A stretch of 7,271 nucleotides of DNA, from contig JAAURV010000158.1 in NCBI GenBank assembly GCA_012032065.1, positions 1-7,271 on the forward strand. Reading direction: 5' to 3'. Position numbers and translations under genes: made by a program. Source of the DNA: Hyphomicrobiales bacterium. GTDB lineage: Bacteria; Pseudomonadota; Alphaproteobacteria; Rhizobiales; Aestuariivirgaceae. Below, piece by piece: positions 1-6,876 of this stretch. Position 1 is the stretch's first letter, and each line of letters begins with the position of its first letter. Below the pieces are notes generated by a model. The model was not told the DNA's origin, did not search any database, and saw nothing but the letters and a program-made list of their open reading frames with translations.

Positions 1-154
1 CGGCAGGCCGGAGAATGCGCAGAATGGCGCTGTGCAGCACACGCGGAATCCGATCAATGGCCGCACCGTCCACAAGTCCGAGCATGGCAAACAACGAAGC
101 CACGATGCGCAAAAGCGCATCCCGGTTCCGATTCATCGCCAAGTCCCAGTCCAT
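1..154 (-). CDS. Conserved hypothetical protein, N-terminal part (runs off left edge)
   Basis: The minus-strand frame opens with ATG at 154 and stays open for 51 codons to the left edge, so the C-terminus is missing. A good ribosome binding site (AGAGGA) lies about five bases before the ATG, which supports this start. The visible protein begins MDWDLAMNRNRDALLRI, continues with a hydrophobic stretch (ASLFAMLGLVDGAA) and then a basic helix-like segment with RVLHSAILRILRPA. From memory, similar uncharacterised alphaproteobacterial proteins start with the same pattern of an N-R-x-A-L-L-R-I motif, a hydrophobic helix and a L-R-x-L-R-P-A motif. No function is known to me. The gene is divergent from the Rrf2-type regulator, with 192 bases between the two starts, so the regulator could act on it; that is inference from position only. 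Confidence 0.7.
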   Translation of the reverse strand, partial: MDWDLAMNRNRDALLRIVASLFAMLGLVDGAAIDRIPRVLHSAILRILRPA

Positions 155-176
155 GGGGTTCCTCTTCAAACTGGGG

Positions 177-208
177 AACATACGTAGAACGATTAAAACG
201 AATGTCAA
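177..208 (-). promoter_or_regulatory. Possible sigma-70-type promoter of the left-edge gene
   Basis: On the minus strand a perfect TTGACA (-35) lies at 208-203. About 16 to 20 bases downstream is the AT-rich patch TACGTATGTT (186-177), which could hold the -10 but matches TATAAT poorly at ideal spacing. The site sits about 25-50 bases upstream of the ATG at 154. Between the boxes is a loose direct repeat, ATTCGTT and AATCGTT. The -35 is seen directly; the -10 and any use as a promoter are inferred. Confidence 0.35.
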
Positions 209-346
209 GGACTATTTTTCGTCACCGCCACGCTAGGGCTATCGCCACGCGAAACGTGGAGGGGTGAAGTTTTGGGCAGCGGTTCTTCCCTTCCGGCAGC
301 TTGATCTTTGGGGTAAACACGCCGATCTAAGCGGCAGGTTTTGGCC

Positions 347-763
347 ATGCTTTCGTCCAGCAGATTCGTCGTGGCGATCCACGCCCTCAGCGTTCTGGCC
401 CGCAATGCCGGAAAGGGACCGGTATGCTCGACGGTGGTCGCCTCCAGCGTTCACACCAATCCGGTGGTCATCCGCCGTCTGATGGGCGAGTTGGAAAGGG
501 CCAAGCTCGTGCGCTCGGTCCCGGGGCGTGGGGGCGGATTTGTTCTCGGGCGCGAAGCCGCGGGAATTTCGCTGGCGGACGTTTACCGCGCGGTCGAGGA
601 CGATGCGGTGTTCCGCATGCATAAGCTCGATCCCAATGCCGAATGCCCGATCGCGGCGCAGATGGGGAAAATCCTCGCCACGCCGCTCAAGGCGGCTGAG
701 GCTGCGATGACGATGTCGCTCTCGCGCACCACGCTCGACGACGTGGCGGCGGCGATCATCTAG
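347..763 (+). CDS. Rrf2-family transcriptional regulator (YwnA-like, no Fe-S cysteine triad)
   Basis: Predicted DNA-binding repressor of the Rrf2 family, 138 residues, the usual length. The winged helix-turn-helix covers roughly residues 1-68: helix 1 with RFVVAIHALSVLAR, recognition region TNPVVIRRLMGEL at about 38-50, and wing GRGGGFVLG at about 61-69. It is followed by ISLADVYRAVE and the dimer helix. The segment MHKLDPNAECPIAAQ (91-105) matches the H-x-x-P-N-x-x-CPxG region of YwnA-like members. Only Cys27 and Cys100 are present, so the three clustered cysteines that bind Fe-S in IscR and NsrR are lacking; a cluster-based sensor is unlikely. I chose ATG 347 over TTG 341 because an AGG eight bases before the ATG would sit too close to the TTG. 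It is divergent from the left-edge gene and ends 13 bases before the convergent gene at 777. Its ligand and targets are not visible. Confidence 0.88.
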   Translation: MLSSSRFVVAIHALSVLARNAGKGPVCSTVVASSVHTNPVVIRRLMGELERAKLVRSVPGRGGGFVLGREAAGISLADVYRAVEDDAVFRMHKLDPNAECPIAAQMGKILATPLKAAEAAMTMSLSRTTLDDVAAAII

Positions 764-776
764 CGGAACAGGCGTT

Positions 777-1355
777 CTATGGCGCGGCGGATTCGCTCAG
801 GATTCTGAAGTCGCCGATTGACGGCGAAACGCCGTCCTTGCCGGCGACGCGGAGCCACATGGCTTTGCCGGTCATGTGGCCGGGGATTTCGAAGGTCTGG
901 GTGCCGGGCGAGGTTTGCAGGGAGAAGCTGAAGACCGGGCGGCCCGCGTCCATCTTGTTTTCGGGGAGCACCATGACATCGAGGGCGGTGGCAAGCTTCT
1001 CGCCATCGATGCCAGCGGGCGGAACATACTCGATGGCTGTGACCGGCATGGTTCCGGATTGGGAGAAACTCACCAGCACATTGAGCTCGCGGTCCGGGTC
1101 CTGAAGGGTCACGAAGGACGCGCCGTCGCGGTCGAAGAGGCGCTTCAGTTCGTAGCGCTGTTCCGCGCCATCGAGCAATGCCGCGGAAACTCTCGCCCCC
1201 TGCCCCAGATCGCGAACGGCCGTCTTGATCTCGGATTCGGTGTCGGTCTTGGCGACAGCCGCGCCAGGTTCCGGCGCAAGCGCCACGTTGACCTGGACCG
1301 GCAACGGCGGCGGCGCCGACGATGGCGACAGCGTCTGATAAGCGGCAAGCGCCAC
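777..1355 (-). CDS. Hypothetical protein, probably secreted or membrane-anchored; start uncertain
   Basis: I do not recognise this protein. From GTG 1355 it has 192 residues: a Pro/Ala-rich linker (about 10-33), a charged segment with EIKTAVRDLGQGARVSAALL (about 42-61), then a beta-rich part rich in valine and phenylalanine, ending GDFRILSES. Codons immediately upstream of the GTG, back to the eno stop, encode SSFAAIAGVALAAY, a hydrophobic stretch like a signal peptide or anchor, but contain no start codon. A better start may be ATG 1444, inside the end of eno and five bases after AAGG. That would give a polar leader (MPQRPSSNPKPPQRF...) joining the hydrophobic stretch if one base is missing near 1380-1390. 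Four other indels in the window make this plausible. It lies directly downstream of eno and is probably cotranscribed. An envelope location is inference. Confidence 0.65.
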   Translation of the reverse strand: MALAAYQTLSPSSAPPPLPVQVNVALAPEPGAAVAKTDTESEIKTAVRDLGQGARVSAALLDGAEQRYELKRLFDRDGASFVTLQDPDRELNVLVSFSQSGTMPVTAIEYVPPAGIDGEKLATALDVMVLPENKMDAGRPVFSFSLQTSPGTQTFEIPGHMTGKAMWLRVAGKDGVSPSIGDFRILSESAAP

Positions 1356-1415
1356 GCCCGCGATCGCCGCGAAGCTCGAGGCGCCAGATGAACCGATGTG
1401 AACCGCTGCGGCGGC

Positions 1416-2692
1416 TTAGGATTTGAGGATGGCCGTTGCGGCATAGTGACCTTGCGTCCCGAGGTCTTCTTCGATGCGTAGGAGTTGATTGTACTTTGCG
1501 AGCCGGTCCGAGCGGGCCAGCGACCCGGTTTTTATCTGGCCGCAATTTGTGGCAACAGCAAGGTCCGCGATCGTCGCATCCTCGGTTTCGCCCGAGCGGT
1601 GCGACATGACGGCGGTGTAGCCCGCCTTGTGCGCCATTTCCACGGCTTCCAGCGTTTCCGAGAGCGAGCCGATCTGGTTAACCTTGACGAGGATCGAATT
1701 GGCGATGCCTTTGGAGATGCCTTCCTTCAAGCGCCTGGTGTTGGTGACGAAGAGGTCGTCGCCCACGAGCTGGCAGGTCTTGCCGGCGAGATCGGTGAGC
1801 ATCTTCCAGCCGTCCCAGTCGTCCTCGGACATGCCGTCTTCGATCGAGACGATGGGATAGTCCTTGGCGAGCTTGGCGAGGTAGGCCGCCTGCTCGGCGA
1901 TCGAGCGCTTCTTGCCTTCGCCTTCGTAGTCGTAGACGCCTGCCTTGAAGAATTCGGTCGCGGCGCAATCGAGGCCGAGATAGATCTCCTTCCCCGACTT
2001 GTAGCCCGCCTGTTCGATGGCTTTCACCACGAAGTCGAGGGCTGCTTCGGCTGAGGGGAGATTGGGCGCGAAGCCGCCTTCGTCGCCCACATTGGTGTTG
2101 TGGCCCGCCTTCTTGAGCGCGCCCTTGAGTGTGTGGAACACTTCGGCACCCATGCGCAGCGCCTCGCGGAATGAACTGGCGCCGACCGGCAGGATCATGA
2201 ATTCTTGGAAGTCGATCGGGTTGTCGGCGTGCGCGCCGCCGTTGATGATGTTCATCATCGGCACCGGCAGCGTACGAGCCGATGCGCCACCGACATAGCG
2301 GTAAAGCGGCAGCCCTGCTGCATCGGCGGCGCCTTGGCGGCGGCGAGCGAGACGCCGAGGATGGCATTGGCGCCGAGACGGGCCTTGTTGGGCGTGCCGT
2401 CGAGATCGATCATGGCGCGATCGATGGCGATCTGGTCTTCGGCATCCATGCCGGCGAGCGCATCGAAGATTTCGCCGTTGACCGATGCGACGGCCTTGGT
2501 GACGCCTCGGCCCAGATAACGCGCCTTGTCGCCATCGCGCAGTTCGACGGCTTCGTGGGCGCCGGTCGATGCGCCGGAGGGAACGGCGGCGCGGCCGGTC
2601 GAGCCGTCCTCGAGGGTTACGTCCACTTCAACCGTGGGATTGCCGCGGCTGTCGAGAATCTCGCGGCCCGTGATATCGAGAATGGCTGTCAT
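1416..2692 (-). CDS. eno: Enolase (phosphopyruvate hydratase), frameshifted in this sequence
   Basis: Enolase converts 2-phosphoglycerate to phosphoenolpyruvate in glycolysis and gluconeogenesis; cytosolic, Mg-dependent, and part of the RNA degradosome in some bacteria. The gene begins at ATG 2692 (TAILDITGREILDSRGNPTV) and ends with ILKS at 1416. It is read in two frames: the first covers about residues 1-121, the second continues to the end. Adding one G (minus strand) near 2331, in AAGGCGCCGCC, joins them as AAKAAADAAGLPLYRYVGG and gives 425 residues, the normal length. In the restored numbering, catalytic Glu205 (VGDEGG) and Lys337 (ILVKVNQIG), metal ligands Asp242, Glu285 and Asp312, and SHRSGETED at about 364-372 are all present. 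Nothing else is decayed, so I read the gap as a base-call or assembly deletion. The upstream region is shared with the divergent aminotransferase gene. Confidence 0.95.
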
Positions 2693-2721
2693 TGAACTTA
2701 CCCTACCCAGAAACGCGCCGT

Positions 2722-2750
2722 TCTATGGCTTGGCCCGCGGCAATTGGCAA
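2722..2750 (-). promoter_or_regulatory. Possible eno promoter
   Basis: On the minus strand TTGCCA (2750-2745) and CATAGA (2727-2722) are separated by exactly 17 bases, about 30 bases before the eno ATG. The -35 matches five of six consensus bases, the -10 only three, so the call is tentative. A TTGGCA on the plus strand at 2744-2749 overlaps the same -35 and could serve the divergent aminotransferase gene with a weak CATTTT around 2768-2773. If both are used, polymerases would compete at this 115-base divergent spacer. Confidence 0.35.
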
Positions 2751-2807
2751 GCGGCTGGCGCGTGTCCCATTTTGGCGCTATGCGGGCCTCCGAAAACAGG
2801 TGTTTGC

Positions 2808-4015
2808 ATGTGGGTCAGAACCCAACTGAAAATCGGCTGGAGCGATCTTTTCGCCGGCGCGTTTCACGGTGTCTTCGCCAAGGAACGGGAAGCGTGGGCG
2901 GCGAAGGTGGAGAGCTATTTTCCCGGCGGAGATTCCGTCGCGGCCTATTCGGTGAGGTCGGGCTTCGATCTCCTGATCCAGGCTCTCGATCTCAAGCCTG
3001 GCGATGAAGTGGTTTTTCCGCGCTCAATGTCAAAGGCATGGTGCGCTGCGTGCGCGATGCAGGGCTTGTACCGGTGCCGGTCGATCTCGATGTCGAACAC
3101 ATGGGACCACGGCTCGAGCGGCTTGAAGCTGCGCTGTCGCCGCGCTCCAAGGTATTCGTCGCGGCGCATCTCTTCGGAACGCGTCTCGAACTTGACCCGC
3201 TCTTCGCGCTGGCAAAGTCGCGCGGACTGATCGCGGTCGAAGACAACGCCCAGGCATTCAACGGCAAGAGTTATCCGGGAAGCAGCGTTGCGGACATCAA
3301 CATGTTCTCCTTCGGCCCGATCAAGACGGCGACATCGCTCGGCGGGGCCTTGATCCGGGTGCATGATCCGGAATTGCGGAAGCGCATGCGCGAGATTCAA
3401 TCGGCGTATCCGGTTCAGCCCAATGCCAAGCATCTGAAGCGTGTTTTGCAGTTCATGGTTTTGAAGCTGGTGGCGTCGCGGGCGGTGCTGGGAGCGATTT
3501 ACCGGTATCAGCGGCGCAAAGGCCGGGACTACGAGGATGCCTTGGCCGATCGCGTGCGCGATGTGGCGCCACTCAAGAAGGCGAAGAATCTGCGCTTCCA
3601 GCCGTCCGCGGCAATGCTGGCACTGCTCGACCGCAGACTCCGGCGTTTCGATGACGACTCCTTGCGGCGGCGGAAGCAGAAGGGCGAGCGGCTTCGGGAC
3701 CGGCTGAATGGGTCGGTCGTCTTGCCGGCTCAGGCCAATGCGCATCATGACTACTGGGTGTTTCCGCTCCTGGTTTCCAATCCGCGCAAGTTCATCGACG
3801 ATCTTCGCGCCGAAGGCTTCGATGCGTCGGATTTGCCGCGCTCGCAGCACATAACCGCGCCGCCGGATCGTCCGGCGCTGGAGCCCGTGACCGCGGCAGC
3901 GGCGATGCGCGATCTGATCGTGGTGCCCTGCTACGACGCCATGCCCGACAGCGAAATCGACCGGCAAGCGGCAGTGATCAGGCGGATTGCGGAGCAGGTT
4001 CCGGCGCGGACATGA
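2808..4015 (+). CDS. DegT/DnrJ/EryC1/StrS-family PLP aminotransferase, frameshifted in this sequence
   Basis: Fold-type I PLP enzyme of the family that transfers an amino group to nucleotide-linked keto-sugars for surface polysaccharides or antibiotics. It starts at ATG 2808, five bases after AGGTG. Two frames carry it, joined at a T run at 3013-3017: one added T gives GDEVVFSALNVKGMVRC and a 402-residue protein, the usual length. In restored numbering the family's marks are in order: VRSGFDLL at 49-56 (phosphate-binding region), AHLFGTRLELDPL at 120-132, VEDNAQA at 144-150 with Asp146 expected to contact the PLP ring nitrogen, and FSFGPIKTATSLGGA at 167-181 with Lys173 as the likely Schiff-base lysine. 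The C-terminal half is Arg/Lys-rich and includes HHDYWVFPLLV. Its substrate cannot be told. It is alone on its strand between eno and kdsA, with no other sugar-modifying gene in view. A role in LPS sugar making is inferred from kdsA nearby. Confidence 0.88.
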
Positions 4016-4036
4016 TGCCCCCACCCCGGCAGCACA

Positions 4037-4111
4037 TTGCCGTAGTCCGTGCTGGCCGGGATGGCGGTGAGCCTCCCCCGGTCGAGGGGCTCGAGTCCAA
4101 GGCTACGGCAA
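4037..4111. repeat. Inverted repeat between convergent genes
   Basis: TTGCCGTAG (4037-4045) is matched by its exact reverse complement CTACGGCAA (4103-4111), nine base pairs enclosing 57 bases. Inside lies a smaller CCCC-GGTCGA-GGGG hairpin (4076-4089). The spacer separates the 3' ends of the aminotransferase gene and kdsA, where a two-way terminator would be expected. No clear T-run follows on either strand, so a simple intrinsic terminator is not supported; it may still fold at the transcript end. Confidence 0.45.
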
Positions 4112-4124
4112 AATCTGGGAGCGG

Positions 4125-4144
4125 ATTGTGGGAAAACTCACAAT
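4125..4144 (-). repeat. Small stem-loop across the kdsA stop codon
   Basis: ATTGTG (4125-4130) and CACAAT (4139-4144) form a six-base-pair stem around an eight-base loop. In the kdsA transcript the stem begins in the last sense codons and includes the TGA stop. It has no T-run after it and is not GC-rich, so I do not call it a terminator; it could protect or tune the mRNA end, or be chance. Confidence 0.3.
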
Positions 4145-4973
4145 GCGGCGGATTTCGTGATGGCGTCGATCCTTAGCAGTCCGGCCAACAGCGGTTTGAG
4201 CTGATCCAAGGGCACCATGTTGGGGCCGTCTGAGGGCGCGCGGTCCGGGTCTTCGTGGGTTTCGATGAAGATTCCGGCGACCCCGACGGCGACGGCGGCT
4301 CGAGCCAGCACGGGGACCATGGCGCGGTCGCCGCCCGAGGATGTGCCCTGCCCGCCCGGTTGCTGAACGGCATGGGTGGCGTCGAAGATCACCGGCGCAC
4401 CGGTTGCGGCCATGACCGGGAGCGCGCGCATGTCGACCACAAGGTTGTTGTAGCCGAAGCTGACGCCGCGCTCGGTCAGGAGGACGTTCGCGTTCCCAGA
4501 GCCTAGCACTTTGTCGACGACGTTTTCATGTCCTGGGGCGCCAGGAACTGGCCTTTCTTCACATTCACCACGCGCCCGGTCCTTGCCGCCGCGATGAGAA
4601 GATCGGTTTGACGGCTGAGGAAAGCGGGGATCTGGAGAATATCGATCACCGGAGCCAGTTCGGCGCATTGGTGTGGCTCGTGAACGTCGGTCAACACCGG
4701 CAATCCATAATCCTTCCGGACCTCATCGAAGACCGCGAGCGCCTTTTCGAGACCCAAGCCTCTCTTGCCCGAAAGGCTTGTGCGGTTGGCTTTGTCGAAG
4801 CTGGTCTTGAAGACGAGGCCGATGCCAAGCTCGCCGCAGATGTCCTTGAGGCGGCCGGCCATCATCATCGCATGATCGCGGCTCTCCATCTGACAGGGGC
4901 CTGCGATCAAACACAGCGGCAATGCATTTCCAAAGCGCACTTTGCCGGCCGCAACGACTGCATTGGGGGTCAT
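4138..4973 (-). CDS. kdsA: 3-deoxy-8-phosphooctulonate (KDO-8-P) synthase, metal-dependent type, frameshifted in this sequence
   Basis: Cytosolic enzyme that condenses phosphoenolpyruvate with arabinose 5-phosphate to KDO 8-phosphate, for the inner core of LPS. The start is ATG 4973, within an ATGA overlap with the thioesterase gene. The frame breaks at a run of four A (minus strand; T at 4523-4526). One added A gives QDMKNVVDKVLGSGN and a 278-residue protein of normal length. Restored features: LIAGPCQMESR at 22-32, VFKTSFDKANRTS at 54-66, TDVHEP at 95-100, IPAFLSRQTDL at 115-125, NVKKGQFLAPQ at 137-147, FDATHAVQQPGG at 197-208, FIETHEDP at 236-243, SDGPNM at 248-253. Cys27, His201, Glu238 and Asp249 correspond to the metal ligands of class II enzymes such as the Aquifex one; the class I E. 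coli enzyme has Asn in place of the Cys. Metal dependence is therefore predicted. Probably cotranscribed with the two genes upstream. Confidence 0.94.
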
Positions 4974-5413
4974 GGCCGGTACACCAGGAAGGTTCCCGAA
5001 CCGTGGGCGTAGAGTTTTCCGGCTTCGTCCATGACCTTGCCTTCGGCGGTCTGCATTCTGCTCCCAGCGTGGAGGACGGTGGCTTTGCAGAGAATGCGGC
5101 CGGTTTCCGCCGTCAGCTTGCGGACGAAGTTTACCTTGAGTTCGACGGTGCCGTAACCTTCATCAGCGGGCAATACGGTTTGCACGGCGCAGCCCAGGGC
5201 CGAGTCGAGAAGCGTTGCGACGTAGCCGCCGTGCATCCGGCGCTGCGGGTTGTAGAATTGCGCGGAGGGAAAGGCTTCGAAGGTGGCGGTGCCTTGATCG
5301 GCGGCGATCAAGCGCATGTTGAGCGCCTCCGCCATCGGCGACTGCTTCCACTCGGCAATGAGCTGGCGCAGGTATTGAAGCCCGCTTTCGGGCGATTTGG
5401 TTTGATCGGGCAT
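4970..5413 (-). CDS. PaaI-family hotdog-fold thioesterase (acyl-CoA type)
   Basis: Single-domain 4HBT/hotdog protein of 147 residues, the normal length for PaaI/YdiI-like thioesterases that hydrolyse aromatic or fatty acyl-CoA. After a polar N-terminus (1-25), FYNPQRRMHGGYVATLLDSALGCAV spans about 53-77 in total: the HGG turn at 61-63 followed by the central helix carrying Asp70, the expected acidic catalytic position. TVELKVNFVRKL (89-100) and ILCKATVLHAGSRMQTAEGKV (about 107-127) give the long beta strands, and AHGSGTFLVY forms the last strand. ATG 5413 follows a weak purine-rich stretch. It begins 17 bases after the MscS stop, and its TGA overlaps the kdsA ATG by four bases, so its translation is probably coupled to kdsA. 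The natural substrate is unknown; no aromatic degradation genes are nearby, so a housekeeping acyl-CoA role is more likely than phenylacetate metabolism. Confidence 0.88.
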   Translation of the reverse strand: MPDQTKSPESGLQYLRQLIAEWKQSPMAEALNMRLIAADQGTATFEAFPSAQFYNPQRRMHGGYVATLLDSALGCAVQTVLPADEGYGTVELKVNFVRKLTAETGRILCKATVLHAGSRMQTAEGKVMDEAGKLYAHGSGTFLVYRP

Positions 5414-5430
5414 GGCTGCCGCCTACCACG

Positions 5431-6876
5431 TCACCGCGTGACCGCCAAGGCGGGGGCCTGCGGAATGACGATGCCTTTCTCGCGGAAGATCTTGAGAAGA
5501 GCGAAACGCAGCTCGCTGGCGACGGGCGCTGCCTCGAATACGTCCGCCACATTGCCGCGCAGCTCGTATTCGATGCCGAAACCGCCGAAGCGCGCCAGCG
5601 TGACATTGGGTTCCGGGAATGTGAGCACCTTGGGATGGGAGCGGGCGAGTTCGAGCAGGGTATCCTTCACCAGTTCTTCGTCGGTGTCATAGGTGGCCTG
5701 CACGGCGACCATGAAACGGCCAATGGTATCGTCGTGCGTCCAGTTCTTGACCGGTTCGGCGATGAGCTGGAGGTTTGGCACGATGATCGAGCAGTTGTCG
5801 AAGGTCTCGATCACGGTCGAGCGCACGTTGATGCGTTTGACGATCCCCTCGCCCGCGCCGAGCACGATCCAGTCCCCTACTCTGATCGGACGCTCCGCCA
5901 GCAGGATCAGGCCGGAGATGAAGTTGTTGACGATGGCCTGCAGGCCGAAACCGATGCCGACGCCAAGCGCGCCTGCAATCAGCGCGAAGTTGGTGAAGTC
6001 GATGCCGGCCGCGGTGAGCGCAAACACGGCGGCGAGCAGATAGCCAACGTAGGTGGCGGTCTTGCGCACCGAGTCCTGGACGCCCTTGTCGATCCGCGTT
6101 TCCGCCAGAATGCGGCGGTCGAGCCAGCGGATGACGATGCGGGTCAGCGCCCACCCGATGAACAGGATCAGCACCGCCAGTAGCACCGACCACAGCGACA
6201 CGTTGATGTTGCCGATCTTGAAGCCGAACAAGGCGCTGTTGGCGAAGGAGCCGAAGTCGACCCAAGTGACCGTCCATTGCAGGAGCAGCAGCGGCAAGCC
6301 CGCCAGAACCAAGAGGATGTCAACGCCGGTTCTGAACAGAAGGCCGACGCGCTCGATGCCGCGCTCACCGAAGCCGGAGATGCGCCGCAGCGCGCGGCCG
6401 AAGCGGCTCAACGGGTTGATCGCCGCGTTCACCGCCGCGTCGGCCAGATGGTGCAGCATGAACAGGATGGCGATGACGACGGAGGTATTGAAGATCTGGC
6501 CGGCGATGAAATTGCCGAGCGCTATGTAACCGAAGATCAATGCAAGGGCGGCGATGCCGAGCAGCAGCCAGTAGACGGGAACGAGCGTGTAGACCCAGTG
6601 AAGATACGTCGCACGTTTTGCTCCGGGCCTGTCTTCGGGCTGGGTTGTCTGCCCCGTCAGTGTGAGGAGCAACAGGCCGATGAGGATGAGCAGCGCCACC
6701 GCCGAGGCTGCCGACTGGCCGATGGTGTAAGAGACCGGGAGGAACAGAGATGTCGAAATTTTGTCGAGCGAATCCGATGCGGCGGCTATCGCGCAGGCCG
6801 CGGTTGACAGAACAGTGAGCCGCGAGGCCGCGCTATCGTCGAGATCGACAACGATCTCCTCGATCAGCAAGCGCAC
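5431..6876 (-). CDS. MscS-family mechanosensitive channel, N-terminally truncated and joined to a recombinase remnant
   Basis: Inner-membrane channel that releases solutes on hypo-osmotic shock. Counted from GTG 6876 it has 481 residues, with about seven hydrophobic segments (about 55-75, 99-120, 131-149, 183-203, 226-249, 274-292, 297-326). The last is the pore helix, with GALGVGIGFGLQAIVNNF at about 302-319 followed by SGLILLAERPIRVGDWIVLG, the family hallmark. The beta domain (INVRSTVIETFDNCSIIVPN, about 349-368; KNWTHDD at 377-383) and the C-terminal alpha/beta domain to VIPQAPA are complete. Larger relatives carry a long periplasmic region, often DUF3772, before these helices; here it is absent. 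The open frame continues upstream to 7020, but codons before about 6830 encode recombinase-like sequence and those before about 6912 are a shadow. The true start is therefore unclear: GTG 6876 or TTG 6870 lie inside the remnant, GTG 6699 is just before the first helix. It heads the cluster with the thioesterase and kdsA. Confidence 0.85.
   Translation of the reverse strand: MRLLIEEIVVDLDDSAASRLTVLSTAACAIAAASDSLDKISTSLFLPVSYTIGQSAASAVALLILIGLLLLTLTGQTTQPEDRPGAKRATYLHWVYTLVPVYWLLLGIAALALIFGYIALGNFIAGQIFNTSVVIAILFMLHHLADAAVNAAINPLSRFGRALRRISGFGERGIERVGLLFRTGVDILLVLAGLPLLLLQWTVTWVDFGSFANSALFGFKIGNINVSLWSVLLAVLILFIGWALTRIVIRWLDRRILAETRIDKGVQDSVRKTATYVGYLLAAVFALTAAGIDFTNFALIAGALGVGIGFGLQAIVNNFISGLILLAERPIRVGDWIVLGAGEGIVKRINVRSTVIETFDNCSIIVPNLQLIAEPVKNWTHDDTIGRFMVAVQATYDTDEELVKDTLLELARSHPKVLTFPEPNVTLARFGGFGIEYELRGNVADVFEAAPVASELRFALLKIFREKGIVIPQAPALAVTR

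Noticed and set aside
764..776. Terminator between the Rrf2 gene and the convergent hypothetical gene
   Set aside because: Only 13 bases, with no stem or T-run.
876..1391. Plus-strand open frame opposite the hypothetical gene
   Set aside because: Product is Gly/Arg/His-rich and low in structure-like patterning; the minus-strand frame has better beta-strand periodicity. The gene choice here rests on that and is less certain than elsewhere.
1485..2054. Plus-strand open frame opposite eno, and other shorter ones opposite mscS and kdsA
   Set aside because: All are antisense shadows of recognised genes with no ribosome binding site or family motif.
2945..4024. Long minus-strand open frame of 359 codons opposite the aminotransferase gene
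   Set aside because: It is antisense to a protein with clear PLP-enzyme motifs, and its product is Arg/His-rich without any domain pattern; a mirror of GC-rich codon use.
4081..4111. TCGAGTCC with flanking G and C runs, reminiscent of a tRNA T-arm
   Set aside because: No acceptor stem, anticodon arm or D-arm can be built around it.
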